Shown: positions 53,399 through 63,900 of the stretch, piece by piece
How the letters are laid out: the number at the start of each line of letters is the position of its first letter
Numbering within the stretch: the first letter of the stretch is position 1
DNA from: an uncultured Bacteroides sp.
GTDB lineage: Bacteria; Bacteroidota; Bacteroidia; Bacteroidales; Bacteroidaceae
DNA length: 64,000 nt
Assembly: GCA_948847595.1 (NCBI GenBank)
Contig: CAQOGY010000003.1
Location: 186,001-250,000, forward strand
Direction of reading: 5' to 3'
Program-made: the position numbers and the translations under genes
Notes under the pieces: generated by a model
The model's database searches: none
Told to the model about the DNA's origin: nothing
What the model saw: the letters and a program-made list of their open reading frames with translations, nothing else

Positions 53399-53466
53399 GT
53401 TTTTCATAGTATTAGATTTAAGGTTAACAAAAAAGATTGGCTGTCTGGGATAGATAGCCTTTTTTT
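53399..53466 (+). ncRNA. Putative small RNA, about 68 nt, with own promoter and terminator
   Basis: A transcript started 6-7 bases after the perfect promoter at 53362-53392 would run for about 40 bases of A/T-rich unstructured sequence and end at a clear terminator. GGCTGTCT (53439-53446) pairs with AGATAGCC (53452-53459; one G-U) around loop GGGAT, followed by seven T residues (53460-53466). There is no ORF. It lies between the export operon terminator and the sialic acid operon, and is not a leader of the latter because it terminates 150 bases earlier. The target is unknown. Start position is estimated from the -7 box. Confidence 0.68.
53439..53466 (+). terminator. Intrinsic terminator of the small RNA
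   Basis: An 8-bp G/C-containing stem, a 5-base loop and a run of seven T residues. The pattern is that of a standard rho-independent terminator. Confidence 0.85.
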
Positions 53467-53617
53467 ATGCCCTTTATTGTCCTTCTATTTTTCACAAGTA
53501 TATCTCATCTCCTGATTCTTTTCTGTCCATCTCCTAAAATATGTTTTTCAACACATATGCTTATTTTTCTATTATTATCTTCTTGTATTCTAAAAAAAAT
53601 CTCTTAATATTGCATTT

Positions 53618-53642
53618 GTATTATTTGTCAGACAAATAATAC
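53618..53642. promoter_or_regulatory. 25-bp palindromic operator of the sialic acid operon repressor
   Basis: GTATTATTTGTC-A-GACAAATAATAC is perfect apart from its central base. The core TTGTCAGACAA fits the FadR-subfamily GntR consensus TnGTnnnACnA. It overlaps a TGCATTTG sequence (53611-53618), one base off the -7 consensus, and ends 21 bases before the regulator start. The FadR-type protein encoded at 53664 likely binds here, represses the operon and releases on sialic acid or a breakdown product. Confidence 0.8.
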
Positions 53643-53663
53643 AAATAACAAAAATCTAATGAT

Positions 53664-54416
53664 ATGAAGATAGAAATCAATCAAACAACGTTAATTGACC
53701 AGGTAGAAGACAGTCTGCTTACCTACTTTAAAAAGAATGATTTGGGACGTGGGGACTCTATTCCTAATGAGAATAGTTTGGCGGCTGAACTGGGAGTTGC
53801 AAGAAGTGTGGTTAGAGAGGCACTGAGCCGTCTGAAAATGATGGGGTTGATTCATGCGCGTCCCCGTAAGGGAATGGTTCTGACCGAGCCCTCTATTTTG
53901 GGAGGAATGAAAAGAGTGATAGACCCTCGTGTTTTAAGTGAAGAAACAATTTTGGATTTGCTGGATTTCAGAATCGCGCTCGAAATAGGTATATCAAGTG
54001 ATATATTCCGTAAAATAACTCCCAAGGATATTGAGGAATTGAGTGAAATTGTAAAAATGGGAATTGTTTTTGAAAATAACGAATATGCATTAATCAGTGA
54101 ATCGGCTTTTCATACGAAATTATATAAAATCACCGGAAATAAAATCATATCCGAATTCCAGGAAATCATTCATCCTATACTTGTCTATGTGAAAGAAAAA
54201 TTCAAGGACTACTTAAAGCCCATAAACATAGAGATGAGTAAAAGCGGGCGGATAGCTACTCATGCCGATTTGCTGGATTTTATCAAAAAGGGGGATGAGA
54301 AAGGATACCGGGATGCCATCGAAAGACATTTTGAGGTTTATAAGATTTTCAAAGTAAACCGGAGTCAGGAGTTGCTGGCGGAGAAAGAGGAGAATGAAAA
54401 GGCGGAAAGTCTATGA
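53664..54416 (+). CDS. FadR-subfamily GntR transcriptional regulator (NanR-like)
   Basis: A 250-aa regulator. The winged HTH (residues about 12-75) has IPNENSLAAELGVARSVVREALSRLKMMGLIHARPRKGMVLTEPS, typical GntR. The C-terminal all-helical FCD domain (about 95-225) contains LLDFRIALEIG, FHTKLYKITGN and HADLLDFIKKGDEKGYRDAIERHFE, with acidic/His residues that bind metal in FadR-type sensors. It heads the sialic acid catabolism genes, overlaps the mutarotase start by 4 bases and has a fitting palindromic operator upstream. NanR function is inferred from context. Confidence 0.92.
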   Translation: MKIEINQTTLIDQVEDSLLTYFKKNDLGRGDSIPNENSLAAELGVARSVVREALSRLKMMGLIHARPRKGMVLTEPSILGGMKRVIDPRVLSEETILDLLDFRIALEIGISSDIFRKITPKDIEELSEIVKMGIVFENNEYALISESAFHTKLYKITGNKIISEFQEIIHPILVYVKEKFKDYLKPINIEMSKSGRIATHADLLDFIKKGDEKGYRDAIERHFEVYKIFKVNRSQELLAEKEENEKAESL

Positions 54417-55486
54417 AAAAGCGGCATCTGATAATTTTATGTTTATCCTTAATAGTATTGTCTATGAGTACGTCTTGTTTTAGAAAAGAAGAGAAGAGGA
54501 TAGAGGCACAATGGGAAAATGCATTGTTGCTTCCGGGATGTGCCGGCATGCCGGAGAATATCGGATTAGCGGGGGCATATTCCGGGATAGTGGAAGGAAA
54601 GCTGCTTGTGCTGGGTGGAGCAAATTTTCCGGATAGGTATCCTTGGGAAGGAGGTACTAAGACTTGGTGGTCTGCTTTATATAGCTATGACTTGGATACA
54701 AAGAACTGGTCTGTTTTTGATGATTTCCTTGGCCGGCCGCTTGCTTATGGGGTTTCAATAAGTTTGCCGGAAGGTTTATTGTGTATCGGTGGATGCGACC
54801 GTGTGCAGTGTAGCAATAAAGTATTTCTTATAAAAAAAGAAAGAGATTCGTTTGTAATAGATTCTGTCAGTTATCCATCTTTGCCGGTTCCGTTGGCTAA
54901 TGCAACGGGGGCTGTTTGTGGTAATTGTATTTATATTGCTGGGGGGCAGGAATCTATGGTAAATGAACGGTCAACTCATCATTTTTATATGCTTGATTTA
55001 CTTCATAAGGAGAAGGGATGGCAGAAAATGCCGGCTTGGGACGGTCCTTCCCTTTCCTATGCAGTAGGCGTGGTTCAAAGCGGGAAGTTTTATCTCTTCA
55101 GCGGAAGAAGCTATGCACCGGATAAGGCGATGACGGAATATACGGAGGGGTACGTATTTGAACCGGACAGCAAGCAATGGGACAAGTTGACCGATACTTT
55201 TCCGGTAATGGCGGGAACTGCTGTTCCGTATGAAAACGATAAGATAATTTTATTAGGTGGAGTGGAAGAACTGTTGCCGACCTCTCCTGAACATCCCGGT
55301 TTCAGCCGTAAAGTACGGATATTAAGTACAGAGACAAACAGATTGATTGATACGATTGATTGCCCTTATCCCATTCCTGTTACCACAAATGCTGTATATA
55401 CGCAAGATACAGTTTATATTGTGAGTGGGGAGGTACAACCCGGCATACGGACACCGTTAATCTTGAAAGGAATTTTCCGAAAGTGA
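54413..55486 (+). CDS. nanM: N-acetylneuraminate mutarotase-like protein (YjhT/NanM family, cyclically permuted)
   Basis: A 357-aa lipoprotein (Cys22) with a Kelch-type six-bladed propeller: GLAGAYSGIVEGKLLVLGGANFPDRYPWEGGTKTWW, LPEGLLCIGGCDRVQCSNKVF, ATGAVCGNCIYIAGGQESMV, YAVGVVQSGKFYLFSGRSYAP and YENDKIILLGGVEELLPTSPEHPGFSRKV. The 'GGANFPDRxPWEGG' segment is diagnostic of the YjhT-type mutarotase. It speeds interconversion of alpha- and beta-N-acetylneuraminate released by sialidase, outside the cytoplasm. The lipid anchor places it in the envelope. Confidence 0.9.
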   Translation: MKKRHLIILCLSLIVLSMSTSCFRKEEKRIEAQWENALLLPGCAGMPENIGLAGAYSGIVEGKLLVLGGANFPDRYPWEGGTKTWWSALYSYDLDTKNWSVFDDFLGRPLAYGVSISLPEGLLCIGGCDRVQCSNKVFLIKKERDSFVIDSVSYPSLPVPLANATGAVCGNCIYIAGGQESMVNERSTHHFYMLDLLHKEKGWQKMPAWDGPSLSYAVGVVQSGKFYLFSGRSYAPDKAMTEYTEGYVFEPDSKQWDKLTDTFPVMAGTAVPYENDKIILLGGVEELLPTSPEHPGFSRKVRILSTETNRLIDTIDCPYPIPVTTNAVYTQDTVYIVSGEVQPGIRTPLILKGIFRK

Positions 55487-55515
55487 AATAAAATAATAAT
55501 CTAATTAAATGCATT

Positions 55516-56427
55516 ATGAAAAATTATGAAAGACTGGAAGGTATGGTTGCGGCCACCTTCACCCCAATGGATGAAAATGGGGATGTGAATTTATCTGTTA
55601 TTGATAAGTATGCTGACTGGATAGCATCAACTCCTGTGAAAGGGGTATTTGTGTGCGGTACGACCGGTGAGTTTTCTTCGTTGACGATTGACGAGCGTAA
55701 GGCAATTCTTGAAAAATGGGTGGCTTCTGCTGCCAAGCGTTTCAAGGTGATTGCTCATGTCGGCTCAAACTGCCAGCGGGACGCAATGGAACTGGCACGT
55801 CATGCGGCACAGGCGGGAGCTGATGCCATCGCTTCAATTGCCCCTTCTTTTTTCAAACCGGGGACAGTAGATGAACTGGTTGATTTCTTTGCACCGATTT
55901 GCCGGGTTGCCGGTGAGTTGCCTTTCTATTATTATAATATGCCGTCAATCACAGGGGTTAACTTGCCGGTGGATAAATTTTTGGTAGAGGGTAAGAAGAA
56001 AATGCCAAATTTGGTAGGTACGAAGTTTACTCATAATAACTTGATGGAGATGGGGGCTTGCATCGACTTGGAACAGCATAAGTTTGAAGTATTGCATGGC
56101 TTTGACGAAATTCTGATTGCCGGTTTGTCTATGGGAGCAGTGGCAGGTGTAGGAAGTACGTATAATTATATCCCTAATGTCTACCATGCCATCTTCGAAT
56201 CAATGAAGAAAAATGATGTGGAGACGGCGCGTGCCTGGCAAATGAAGTCTATTCGTACGGTAGAGGTGATTATTAGATATGGCGGCGGCGTACGTGGCGG
56301 TAAAGCTATCATGAAATTGATAGGCATTGATTGTGGCAGTTGCCGGTTACCGATAAAAGCTTTTTCAGTGGAAGAGTATGAAAAACTGAAAGGTGATTTG
56401 GATGCGATAAAATTCTTTGAGTTCTAG
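55516..56427 (+). CDS. nanA: N-acetylneuraminate lyase (DapA/NanA family)
   Basis: A 303-aa TIM-barrel aldolase. GVFVCGTTGEFSSLT is the family signature. Tyr140 in YYYNMPSITG and Lys170 in GTKFTHNNL match the catalytic Tyr137 and Schiff-base Lys165 of E. coli NanA. It splits N-acetylneuraminate to N-acetylmannosamine and pyruvate in the cytoplasm. The YYNMP motif, rather than the YNVP of dihydrodipicolinate synthase, supports the sialic acid assignment. It is followed by a 117-base gap before the sialidase gene with no visible gene. Confidence 0.95.
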   Translation: MKNYERLEGMVAATFTPMDENGDVNLSVIDKYADWIASTPVKGVFVCGTTGEFSSLTIDERKAILEKWVASAAKRFKVIAHVGSNCQRDAMELARHAAQAGADAIASIAPSFFKPGTVDELVDFFAPICRVAGELPFYYYNMPSITGVNLPVDKFLVEGKKKMPNLVGTKFTHNNLMEMGACIDLEQHKFEVLHGFDEILIAGLSMGAVAGVGSTYNYIPNVYHAIFESMKKNDVETARAWQMKSIRTVEVIIRYGGGVRGGKAIMKLIGIDCGSCRLPIKAFSVEEYEKLKGDLDAIKFFEF

Positions 56428-56544
56428 TGATATGAAAGAGGAGATGACAGTAAAAGTGTATTGCTGGGGTTAGCTACTTTACTTCCTGTCTATCTCCCCC
56501 TAATCTAGTTAAATGCGTTCAAATTTACCTAAAATAAAGATACT

Positions 56545-58185
56545 ATGAAAGTAAGTAAGAAAATATTTATCATATTTTCGATGATTTTATTATGGATACC
56601 GGATATATCTTTGGGTAAAGATATAAGGTTCGAACTGGAAAGACCTGTCATCCCTGTTTTGGTCAAGAAGCAAATTAATCCAACTATTAAGGCAACTTTG
56701 ATTCAAACAGACAACCGCCCTTACGTCATTCGTCAAATTGATGTTGACTTGCAGGGAAGTACGGATTTGTCTGATATTGTTTCTGTTGCGGTGTACGGAG
56801 TTCATAAAAACGGGCTGATAGATGAATCCCGTCTGATGTGTAAACCGCTACCTGCTGCACGGAAAATATCTTTTACAGATAATATACAGGTGAAAGATGA
56901 TTCCTTGTCTTTCTGGATAGCAGTGACCTTGAAAGATACGGTTTCATTGGCACACCGTATTAGTGTGAATTGTAGCCGGATAAAAACGAGTCGGGGAGAA
57001 CTGAAAGCCTTGAATAAGGAGGCTATACCCCTGCGAGTAGGAGTTGCCTTAAGACAGAAAGGACAGGATGGCATTGTTTCTTCACGTATTCCGGGGTTGG
57101 CTACCAGTAACAACGGAACTCTATTGGCTATATTTGATGCCCGTTATGATTTGGCTCGCGATTTACAGGGAAACATAGATATCGCTCTTCATCGGAGTCT
57201 TGACAAAGGACTGACATGGCAACCCATTCAAACGGTATTGGATATGGGAGAATGGGGAGGCTTGCCGCAAAAGTTTAATGGAGTGAGTGATGCCTGTATC
57301 CTTGTGGATAGAAATACAAATGACATTTATATAGCCGGATTGTGGATGCACGGTGCATTGGATGATAATGGCAAGTGGATAGAGAGCCTGAATGAAAACA
57401 GTACTTACTGGATACATCAGTGGCGGAAGAAAGGTTCGCAGCCGGGAACCGGTCTGAAAGAAACCTGCCAGTTCTTGATAACTAAGAGTACGGACGACGG
57501 ACTGACATGGAGTTTTCCTGATAACATAACAGGCAAGACCAAACGTCCTGAGTGGTGGCTATTCGCTCCGGCTCCCGGACAAGGGATTACACTGGCGGAC
57601 GGTACTTTAGTATTTCCTACGCAGGGACGTGATGAGAAAGGTACTGCATTTTCCAATATTACATATAGTAAAGACTATGGAAAAACATGGATAACCAGTA
57701 ATCCGGCTTACTCAAATGTGACGGAATGTAATGTAGCTCAGTTAAGCGATGGCACTGTGATGCTGAATATGCGTGATAATAGAAACCGGGGGAACAAAGA
57801 AATAAATGGCCGGAGAATCTGTACGACAACGGACTTAGGCGGGACGTGGACAGAGCATCCCACATCGCGGAAGTCATTGGTGGAACCGACTTGTATGGCA
57901 AGCCTGCACCGGCATGATTATACTGTGAACGGAGAAAAGAGAAGCATACTTTTATTTGCCAATCCCAGCGATTATAAGACACGGGATAAATTGACTTTGA
58001 AGGTTAGTTTTGATGACGGAATGACATGGCCTGAGAAATACTGGATTCTGTTTGACCAATATCGTAGTGCCGGTTATTCCAGTATCACGTCAATAGATGA
58101 AAATTCAATAGGGATATTATATGAGAGCAGCCAGGCAAATATGGCTTTTATTAAAATTGATTTGACGGAAATTCTAAACAGGTAG
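56545..58185 (+). CDS. nanH: Exo-alpha-sialidase, GH33
   Basis: A 546-aa secreted sialidase with a signal peptide (MKVSKKIFIIFSMILLWIPDISLG). Residues about 28-165 form a beta-sandwich carbohydrate-binding-like domain. The six-bladed propeller begins with SSRIPGLATSNNGTLLAIFDARYD (Arg181 of the RIP motif of the Arg triad; Asp of the acid/base site in the DARYD region). Five Asp-box repeats follow (SLDKGLTW, STDDGLTW, SKDYGKTW, TTDLGGTW, SFDDGMTW), and the end has YSSITSIDENSIGILYES, the Tyr/Glu nucleophile region. Length and order match known Bacteroides sialidases of about 540 aa. It frees terminal sialic acid from host glycans. Confidence 0.97.
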   Translation: MKVSKKIFIIFSMILLWIPDISLGKDIRFELERPVIPVLVKKQINPTIKATLIQTDNRPYVIRQIDVDLQGSTDLSDIVSVAVYGVHKNGLIDESRLMCKPLPAARKISFTDNIQVKDDSLSFWIAVTLKDTVSLAHRISVNCSRIKTSRGELKALNKEAIPLRVGVALRQKGQDGIVSSRIPGLATSNNGTLLAIFDARYDLARDLQGNIDIALHRSLDKGLTWQPIQTVLDMGEWGGLPQKFNGVSDACILVDRNTNDIYIAGLWMHGALDDNGKWIESLNENSTYWIHQWRKKGSQPGTGLKETCQFLITKSTDDGLTWSFPDNITGKTKRPEWWLFAPAPGQGITLADGTLVFPTQGRDEKGTAFSNITYSKDYGKTWITSNPAYSNVTECNVAQLSDGTVMLNMRDNRNRGNKEINGRRICTTTDLGGTWTEHPTSRKSLVEPTCMASLHRHDYTVNGEKRSILLFANPSDYKTRDKLTLKVSFDDGMTWPEKYWILFDQYRSAGYSSITSIDENSIGILYESSQANMAFIKIDLTEILNR

Positions 58186-58188
58186 GTC

Positions 58189-59424
58189 ATGAACAGTAAA
58201 ACTTCAAATATATATCCTTGGGTGGTAGTCGGATTACTATGGGGAGTTGCTTTACTCAACTATATGGACAGGCAGATGCTTTCTACCATGCGGATTCCTA
58301 TGATGGCAGATGTCCGTGAGTTGGAATCGGCAGCTAATTTCGGCAGATTGATGGCGGTCTTCTTGTGGATATACGGACTGATGAGTCCCATTTCCGGGAT
58401 TATCGGTGACCGTATGAGTCGCAAATGGTTGATTGTAGGTAGTTTGTGTGTATGGTCCGGGGTTACTTACCTGATGGGGTATGCTACTACTTTTGACCAA
58501 CTCTATTGGCTTCGTGGAATTATGGGAATAAGTGAAGCATTGTATTTGCCTGCCGCCTTATCTCTGATAGCTGATTTTCATCAGGATAAGACACGTTCGC
58601 TGGCAGTGGGAATACATATGACGGGACTTTATGTCGGACAGGCGATAGGTGGTTTTGGAGCTACTTTTGCCGCCATGTATTCCTGGCATAGCACATTCCA
58701 CTGGTTTGGTATTATTGGTATTGGCTATGGTGCCATTCTGGCTTTTTTCTTACGGGATAAGGAAAGAGGAACTGTCTCTGTCATACAGGAGAAAGTGAAA
58801 AAGATACCGGTTCTGAAAAGTTTGGGTATGTTGTTCTCCAACGTCTTTTTCTGGATTATCCTGTTTTACTTCTGCGTGCCGGGCACCCCGGGATGGGCGG
58901 CCAAAAACTGGTTGCCGACTCTCTTTTCTGAGAGCTTGTCTATTGATATTTCCGTGGCAGGACCGATGTCTACCATTTCCATTGCTTTATCTTCACTGTT
59001 CGGAGTATTAGTAGGCGGATATATATCTGACCGATGGGTACTCAAGAATGTACGTGGAAGAGTGTATACGGGAGCCTTGGGATTAGGCTTTATTATCCCC
59101 TCTTTATTGTTTATCGGATTCGGTCATTCCATTTTCGCATTGGTGATGGGAACGGTTCTGTTCGGCGTGGGCTTCGGAATGTTCGACGCAAATAATATGC
59201 CGATTCTTTGCCAGTTTGTTTCAGCCCGTTACAGGGCAACGGCTTATGGTATTATGAATATGTGCGGAGTATTTGCGGGAGCGGCGATAACGAGTATCTT
59301 GGGAGAATCTACAGATGCCGGACATTTGGGACGTGACTTTGCGTTTTTGGCAATATTCGTCTTGATTATGCTGGTCATTCTGGTCACATGTCTGCGTCCT
59401 AAGACTATTGATATGAAGGATTAA
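58189..59424 (+). CDS. nanT: MFS transporter, probable sialic acid importer
   Basis: A 411-aa MFS protein with about 12 transmembrane helices. The N-half motif NYMDRQMLSTMRIPMM and GDRMSRKWLIVGSLCVWSGVTYLMGYATTFDQLYWLRGIMGISEALYLPAAL place it in the anion:cation symporter/hexuronate branch. Its gene begins 3 bases after the sialidase stop, inside the sialic acid operon, so it should carry N-acetylneuraminate across the inner membrane. Substrate is inferred from position. Confidence 0.88.
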   Translation: MNSKTSNIYPWVVVGLLWGVALLNYMDRQMLSTMRIPMMADVRELESAANFGRLMAVFLWIYGLMSPISGIIGDRMSRKWLIVGSLCVWSGVTYLMGYATTFDQLYWLRGIMGISEALYLPAALSLIADFHQDKTRSLAVGIHMTGLYVGQAIGGFGATFAAMYSWHSTFHWFGIIGIGYGAILAFFLRDKERGTVSVIQEKVKKIPVLKSLGMLFSNVFFWIILFYFCVPGTPGWAAKNWLPTLFSESLSIDISVAGPMSTISIALSSLFGVLVGGYISDRWVLKNVRGRVYTGALGLGFIIPSLLFIGFGHSIFALVMGTVLFGVGFGMFDANNMPILCQFVSARYRATAYGIMNMCGVFAGAAITSILGESTDAGHLGRDFAFLAIFVLIMLVILVTCLRPKTIDMKD

Positions 59425-59442
59425 TATTTAAAATTATAAGTC

Positions 59443-60867
59443 ATGAAAAAAGTACTATGCATAATTGTCGGTATGCTTTGTCTTTTACCTTTGGAGGCCA
59501 AGGTAAAGCTACCGTCAATTATAGGGAATGATATGGTATTGCAGCAGAATACCAATGCTAACTTGTGGGGATGGGCTGCCCGTCTTCGGAAAATCACGGT
59601 TAAAACATCTTGGGATAATAAAGTGTATACAACCACTTCCGCATCGGACGGTACATGGAAGCTACAAGTAGAGACACCTGTTGCCGGCGGTCCTTATACC
59701 ATTACTATATCCGACGGAGAACCGGTAACACTTACGAATGTTCTGATAGGGGAAGTATGGTTATGTTCGGGACAGTCGAATATGGAGATGCCAGTGAAAG
59801 GATTTAGGGGACAACCGGTAAAAGGTTCGTGTGATGCAATTGCAACAGCTCTTCCGTCCGATAATATTCGTATGATTACGCTTAAAATAAACAGTAGCCA
59901 GACATTGTTGGATGATTGCGTGGCAACTCCCTGGATGGAGTCTACACCGGCTAATGTCGCGGATTTCAGTGCCACTGCTTATTTCTTTGCAAACTATCTG
60001 CGTAAAGTTCTGAATGTACCGGTAGGTGTCATTTGTTCCAGTTGGGGCGGCTCCAAGATTGAGTCATGGATTAATAAAGAGGCATATACGGAAAAGTTTC
60101 CGGAAATATCTTTGTCGGCACTGACCAAAGACCCCAAAGACATTGCCAGACCGAAAGATGAACCTACATTATTGTATAATGCGATGATTCATCCGATAAA
60201 GCAATTCACCATTAAAGGTACTATTTGGTATCAGGGAGAAAGCAATCTGAATAATCCGCAGGTATATAGGCGATTGTTTCCGGCAATGGTAGAGTCTTGG
60301 CGAAAAGAATGGAATCAAGGTGAATTTCCTTTTTATTATGTGCAGATAGCTCCCTATGATTATGGGCGGAAAAACGCGGACAAGACGGATGCTGCTGAAA
60401 TTCGCCAGGTGCAACTGGAATGTTTGAAGGAAATTCCCAATGCAGGTATGGTTGTTACGGCGGATATTGGAAATCGTACTTGTGTGCATCCCTCTGACAA
60501 AGCGAACGTAGGGAAAAGGCTCGCTTTGTGGGCGTTAGCTAAAACTTACCAGCGTAGCGGAACACCTTATAGCGGACCTCTCTACAAGTCTTTTACAATA
60601 GATAAAGAAAAGGTGGTTGTAGAGTTCGATTACGCAGAAATGGGGATGACATCTTATGACCGGGAAATTGTCGGATTTGAGGTTGCCGGAAAAGATGGTG
60701 TCTATTATCCGGCGAAGGCTGTTCTTTTTGATAATAAAACCAAAGTGGTGTTGACCAGTGAACAAGTTCCCGAACCGGTAGGGGTTAAATATGGATTCAG
60801 GAATTATCAGCCGTTGAATTTATTTTCAAACTTCGGATTGCCGGCTTCTCCTTTTGTCGCAAAATAA
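59443..60867 (+). CDS. Sialate O-acetylesterase-like SGNH hydrolase
   Basis: A 474-aa secreted esterase (signal MKKVLCIIVGMLCLLPLEA). The SGNH motifs are VWLCSGQSNMEMP (nucleophile Ser112), GVICSSWGGSKIESW, TIWYQGESN and TADIGNRTCVHPSDK with His349. In many relatives the last block reads D-I-H-P; here the Asp position is Cys (CVHP), so the acid partner may come from elsewhere. It should remove O-acetyl groups from sialic acids so the sialidase and lyase can act. It is 18 bases downstream of the transporter gene. Confidence 0.92.
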   Translation: MKKVLCIIVGMLCLLPLEAKVKLPSIIGNDMVLQQNTNANLWGWAARLRKITVKTSWDNKVYTTTSASDGTWKLQVETPVAGGPYTITISDGEPVTLTNVLIGEVWLCSGQSNMEMPVKGFRGQPVKGSCDAIATALPSDNIRMITLKINSSQTLLDDCVATPWMESTPANVADFSATAYFFANYLRKVLNVPVGVICSSWGGSKIESWINKEAYTEKFPEISLSALTKDPKDIARPKDEPTLLYNAMIHPIKQFTIKGTIWYQGESNLNNPQVYRRLFPAMVESWRKEWNQGEFPFYYVQIAPYDYGRKNADKTDAAEIRQVQLECLKEIPNAGMVVTADIGNRTCVHPSDKANVGKRLALWALAKTYQRSGTPYSGPLYKSFTIDKEKVVVEFDYAEMGMTSYDREIVGFEVAGKDGVYYPAKAVLFDNKTKVVLTSEQVPEPVGVKYGFRNYQPLNLFSNFGLPASPFVAK

Positions 60868-60937
60868 TTTTATAATATATGAAACAAGAAAATAGAAAAA
60901 CCTGAAATTTGAGTTATTAACTTGTAATCTACAATTT

Positions 60938-63900
60938 ATGTTAAATGCATTTTTATTAAAGAGTAAGCTATTCCGCATATTGGGTATCTTACTGGTTATC
61001 CTCTCTTTCTGTATGCCCGTATTTTCGGCTTCACTTGAAGTCTCAGGCATAGAACAAAAGAAGGTAACTGTAAACGGAGTTGTTTTGGACGATACACGCG
61101 AACCGTTAATAGGGGTTTCGGTTCTGGTGAAAGGTTCTCAACAAGGAACAGTGACAGATTTGGATGGGAAATATTCCATCACTGCACCGGCAGACGGTAT
61201 TTTAGTGTTTTCATTTGTAGGAATGGAAAAACAGGAAATACCGGTAAAGGGACGGAACAATATTCTGGTGACGATGAGAAGCAGTTCGGTTGCTTTGTCG
61301 GATGTCGTTGTTATCGGATATGGTAAACAGTCCAAGGCAGCGTTGACTGGTGCTATCACTAAGGTGGATTCAAAAGATATGGCTATTTCGCCAACGGGAA
61401 ATCCGATGTCAATGTTACAGGGAAAAGTGCCGGGAATGGAAATCCGTGTAAATTCCGGTCAACCGGGAGCTGACCCTCAGATTATAGTGCGTGGCGGAAC
61501 GACTACCGCACCTGAGAGTGATTCTCCTATGGTAATCATTGATGGTGTAATTCGTACTATGAAGGATATCAACTATGCGGATATAGAAACGATACAAGTA
61601 CTGAAGGACGCTGCTTCGACGGCTATTTATGGTTCAAAGGCTTCCCGTGGTATTGTGATGATTACGACTAAGCAAGGTAAAGCTGGCAAAGGGAGTATCT
61701 CTTTTAGCTATGGTTTGTCTGTAGACCACCAACCGAAGAGAATGCCGTTGTCCGGTGCCCGTGAATACCTGACCGCAACCCGTACGGCTGCGTTGCATGC
61801 GACCGACCCGGATAAATATCTGTCAGGTACGTTTGCGATGAGTACTGCCAACAAACGGAACGCTCTGAATACGACTGCTTTCCTGGATGACTATATCACC
61901 AATTATGGTCAGGGATATGTAGAAGACCTGCTGTATAATCAAGGGTGGGAGATGATGGAGGACCCGGCTAATCCCGGCAAGATGTTGATTTTCAAAGAAA
62001 CAGATTTCCAGGATAATCTTTTTCAAACGCCGGTCAATCATGATTTTAATATAAACTTCAGTGGTGGCAACGAGAAAGCGACTTACTATATGAGTTTGGG
62101 GTATCTTACTCAAGATGGTATTGTGGTAGGTACTAATTACAACCGTTGGAGTTTTCTGACAAATGCTTCGTATAAGATTCGCAAGAACCTTACAGTAAGA
62201 GGTATGGTAAACTACTCCATGAGAACGACCGCGGGCATTAACGAGAACAATGTAATGTCACGGGCTGCCAAGATGCCACCTACGGTACGTCAATATTATG
62301 AAGACGGAACTCCGGCTCCGGGCGAATTGACAAGCTCATTCCGTACCCGTCTGCATGAAGTTTATTATCAGGAAAAAGAAAATAGGGTGAGCCGAATCAA
62401 CCTCTCAGCCGAACTGGACTGGGAAATTATTCCGGGATTACATCTCAAACCGATGTTCTCGTACACTAATAATGAAGGTAAAGACCATAATTTCGAGAGA
62501 TATAATGAGGTGGTGAAAAATAGACCGGTGTCCGAAGCTCATAATATGGACTTGCATTATCAGTATGACCTTGTTTTGAACTATACGAAGACAATAAAGG
62601 ATAAACATAATCTGGATTTGATGGCAGGCGGCAATTATATTTATGATAACTGGTATCGTTTCAGTGGTTCCGGTTATGGCGGAACATCAGATTATATTGA
62701 GACGCTGAATGGTATTGCGACAGAATCAGCCAAGACCACTTCCACTTTTGAAGAAAAGAAGATGAACAGTTACTTCGGTCGTGTCAATTACAATTATGAT
62801 ATGAGATACCTCTTCTCCGCAAGTATCCGTTATGACGGTTCTTCCCATTTTGCAGCCAATCATAAGTTTGCTGCTTTTCCGGGTGTATCTGCCGGATGGA
62901 ATATGCATCGTGAGGCTTTCTTTGAACCTTTGTCGAAAGTTGTCAGCAATTTGAAGCTTAGAGCCAGCTGGGGAAAAACAGGATATGACAATCTTGCGCT
63001 GGAGAATACGGAAGGTTCTTATGAAGCCGGTAAGAACTATGCAGGCGAAGCAGGTATTTTGAATACAGTGCTTATGAACCGCAATCTGTTATGGGAAGAA
63101 ACGACTTCGACCGATTTGGGGCTAGAAGCCGGTTTTCTGAATAACCGTATCAATCTGTCTTTCGACGCTTATTATAAAAAGACAACGAACCGTTTGTTGA
63201 ACGAGAACTTATGGTCGGAAACGGGATTTGCTTCAATCAAGTCCAATTTCGGTTCTTTGAACACGAAAGGGGTGGAAATAGCCATCAATGCGATTCCCAT
63301 ACAAACCCATGATTTCCGTTGGAATGTAGATGCCAATTTCTCGATTTGGAGAACAACTATCGGTAAGTTACCCAATAATGGAGCAGACAAGAACCGTACC
63401 GGCGGTGGAATCATTTTCGACCCGAAGTTGGGAAAATATGTTGAAGTAGGTGGATTTGCGGAAGGAGAACGCTTCGGTTCCCGTTTTGCTTATCAGTTGG
63501 ACGGAGTTTATTCAACGGATGAAGATGCGGCTAACGCTCCGTATGATGAAGGTGTATCTTCCGGCTGGCTGGGTAAAGGAAAATGTGCGGGTGACGCCAT
63601 TTGGCGTGATGTGGATGGAAACGGTATCATCAATTCTAAAGATATGGTGTTTGTAGGTTATATTCACCCTGATAAGATGGGATCTTTCAACAATACTTTC
63701 ACTTATAAGAATTTTACTTTACGGATTGCCACGGACTTCTCATTAGGAAATGTGATTGATAATCATTTCAGGGCACAGGCGAACGCAAATTCACGGAATA
63801 ATTTTGCAACGATTCATGATGTAGCCAGTAGCAAGATGTGGCACAAACCGGGTGATATAGCTTCTATTCCCCGTTATGATGTAGAGTCCGACTGGGATAA

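Noticed and set aside
60880..60906. Short ORF of eight codons before the third SusC
   Set aside because: ATG followed by eight codons and TGA could be a leader peptide, but it has no supporting structure or attenuation-like hairpin.
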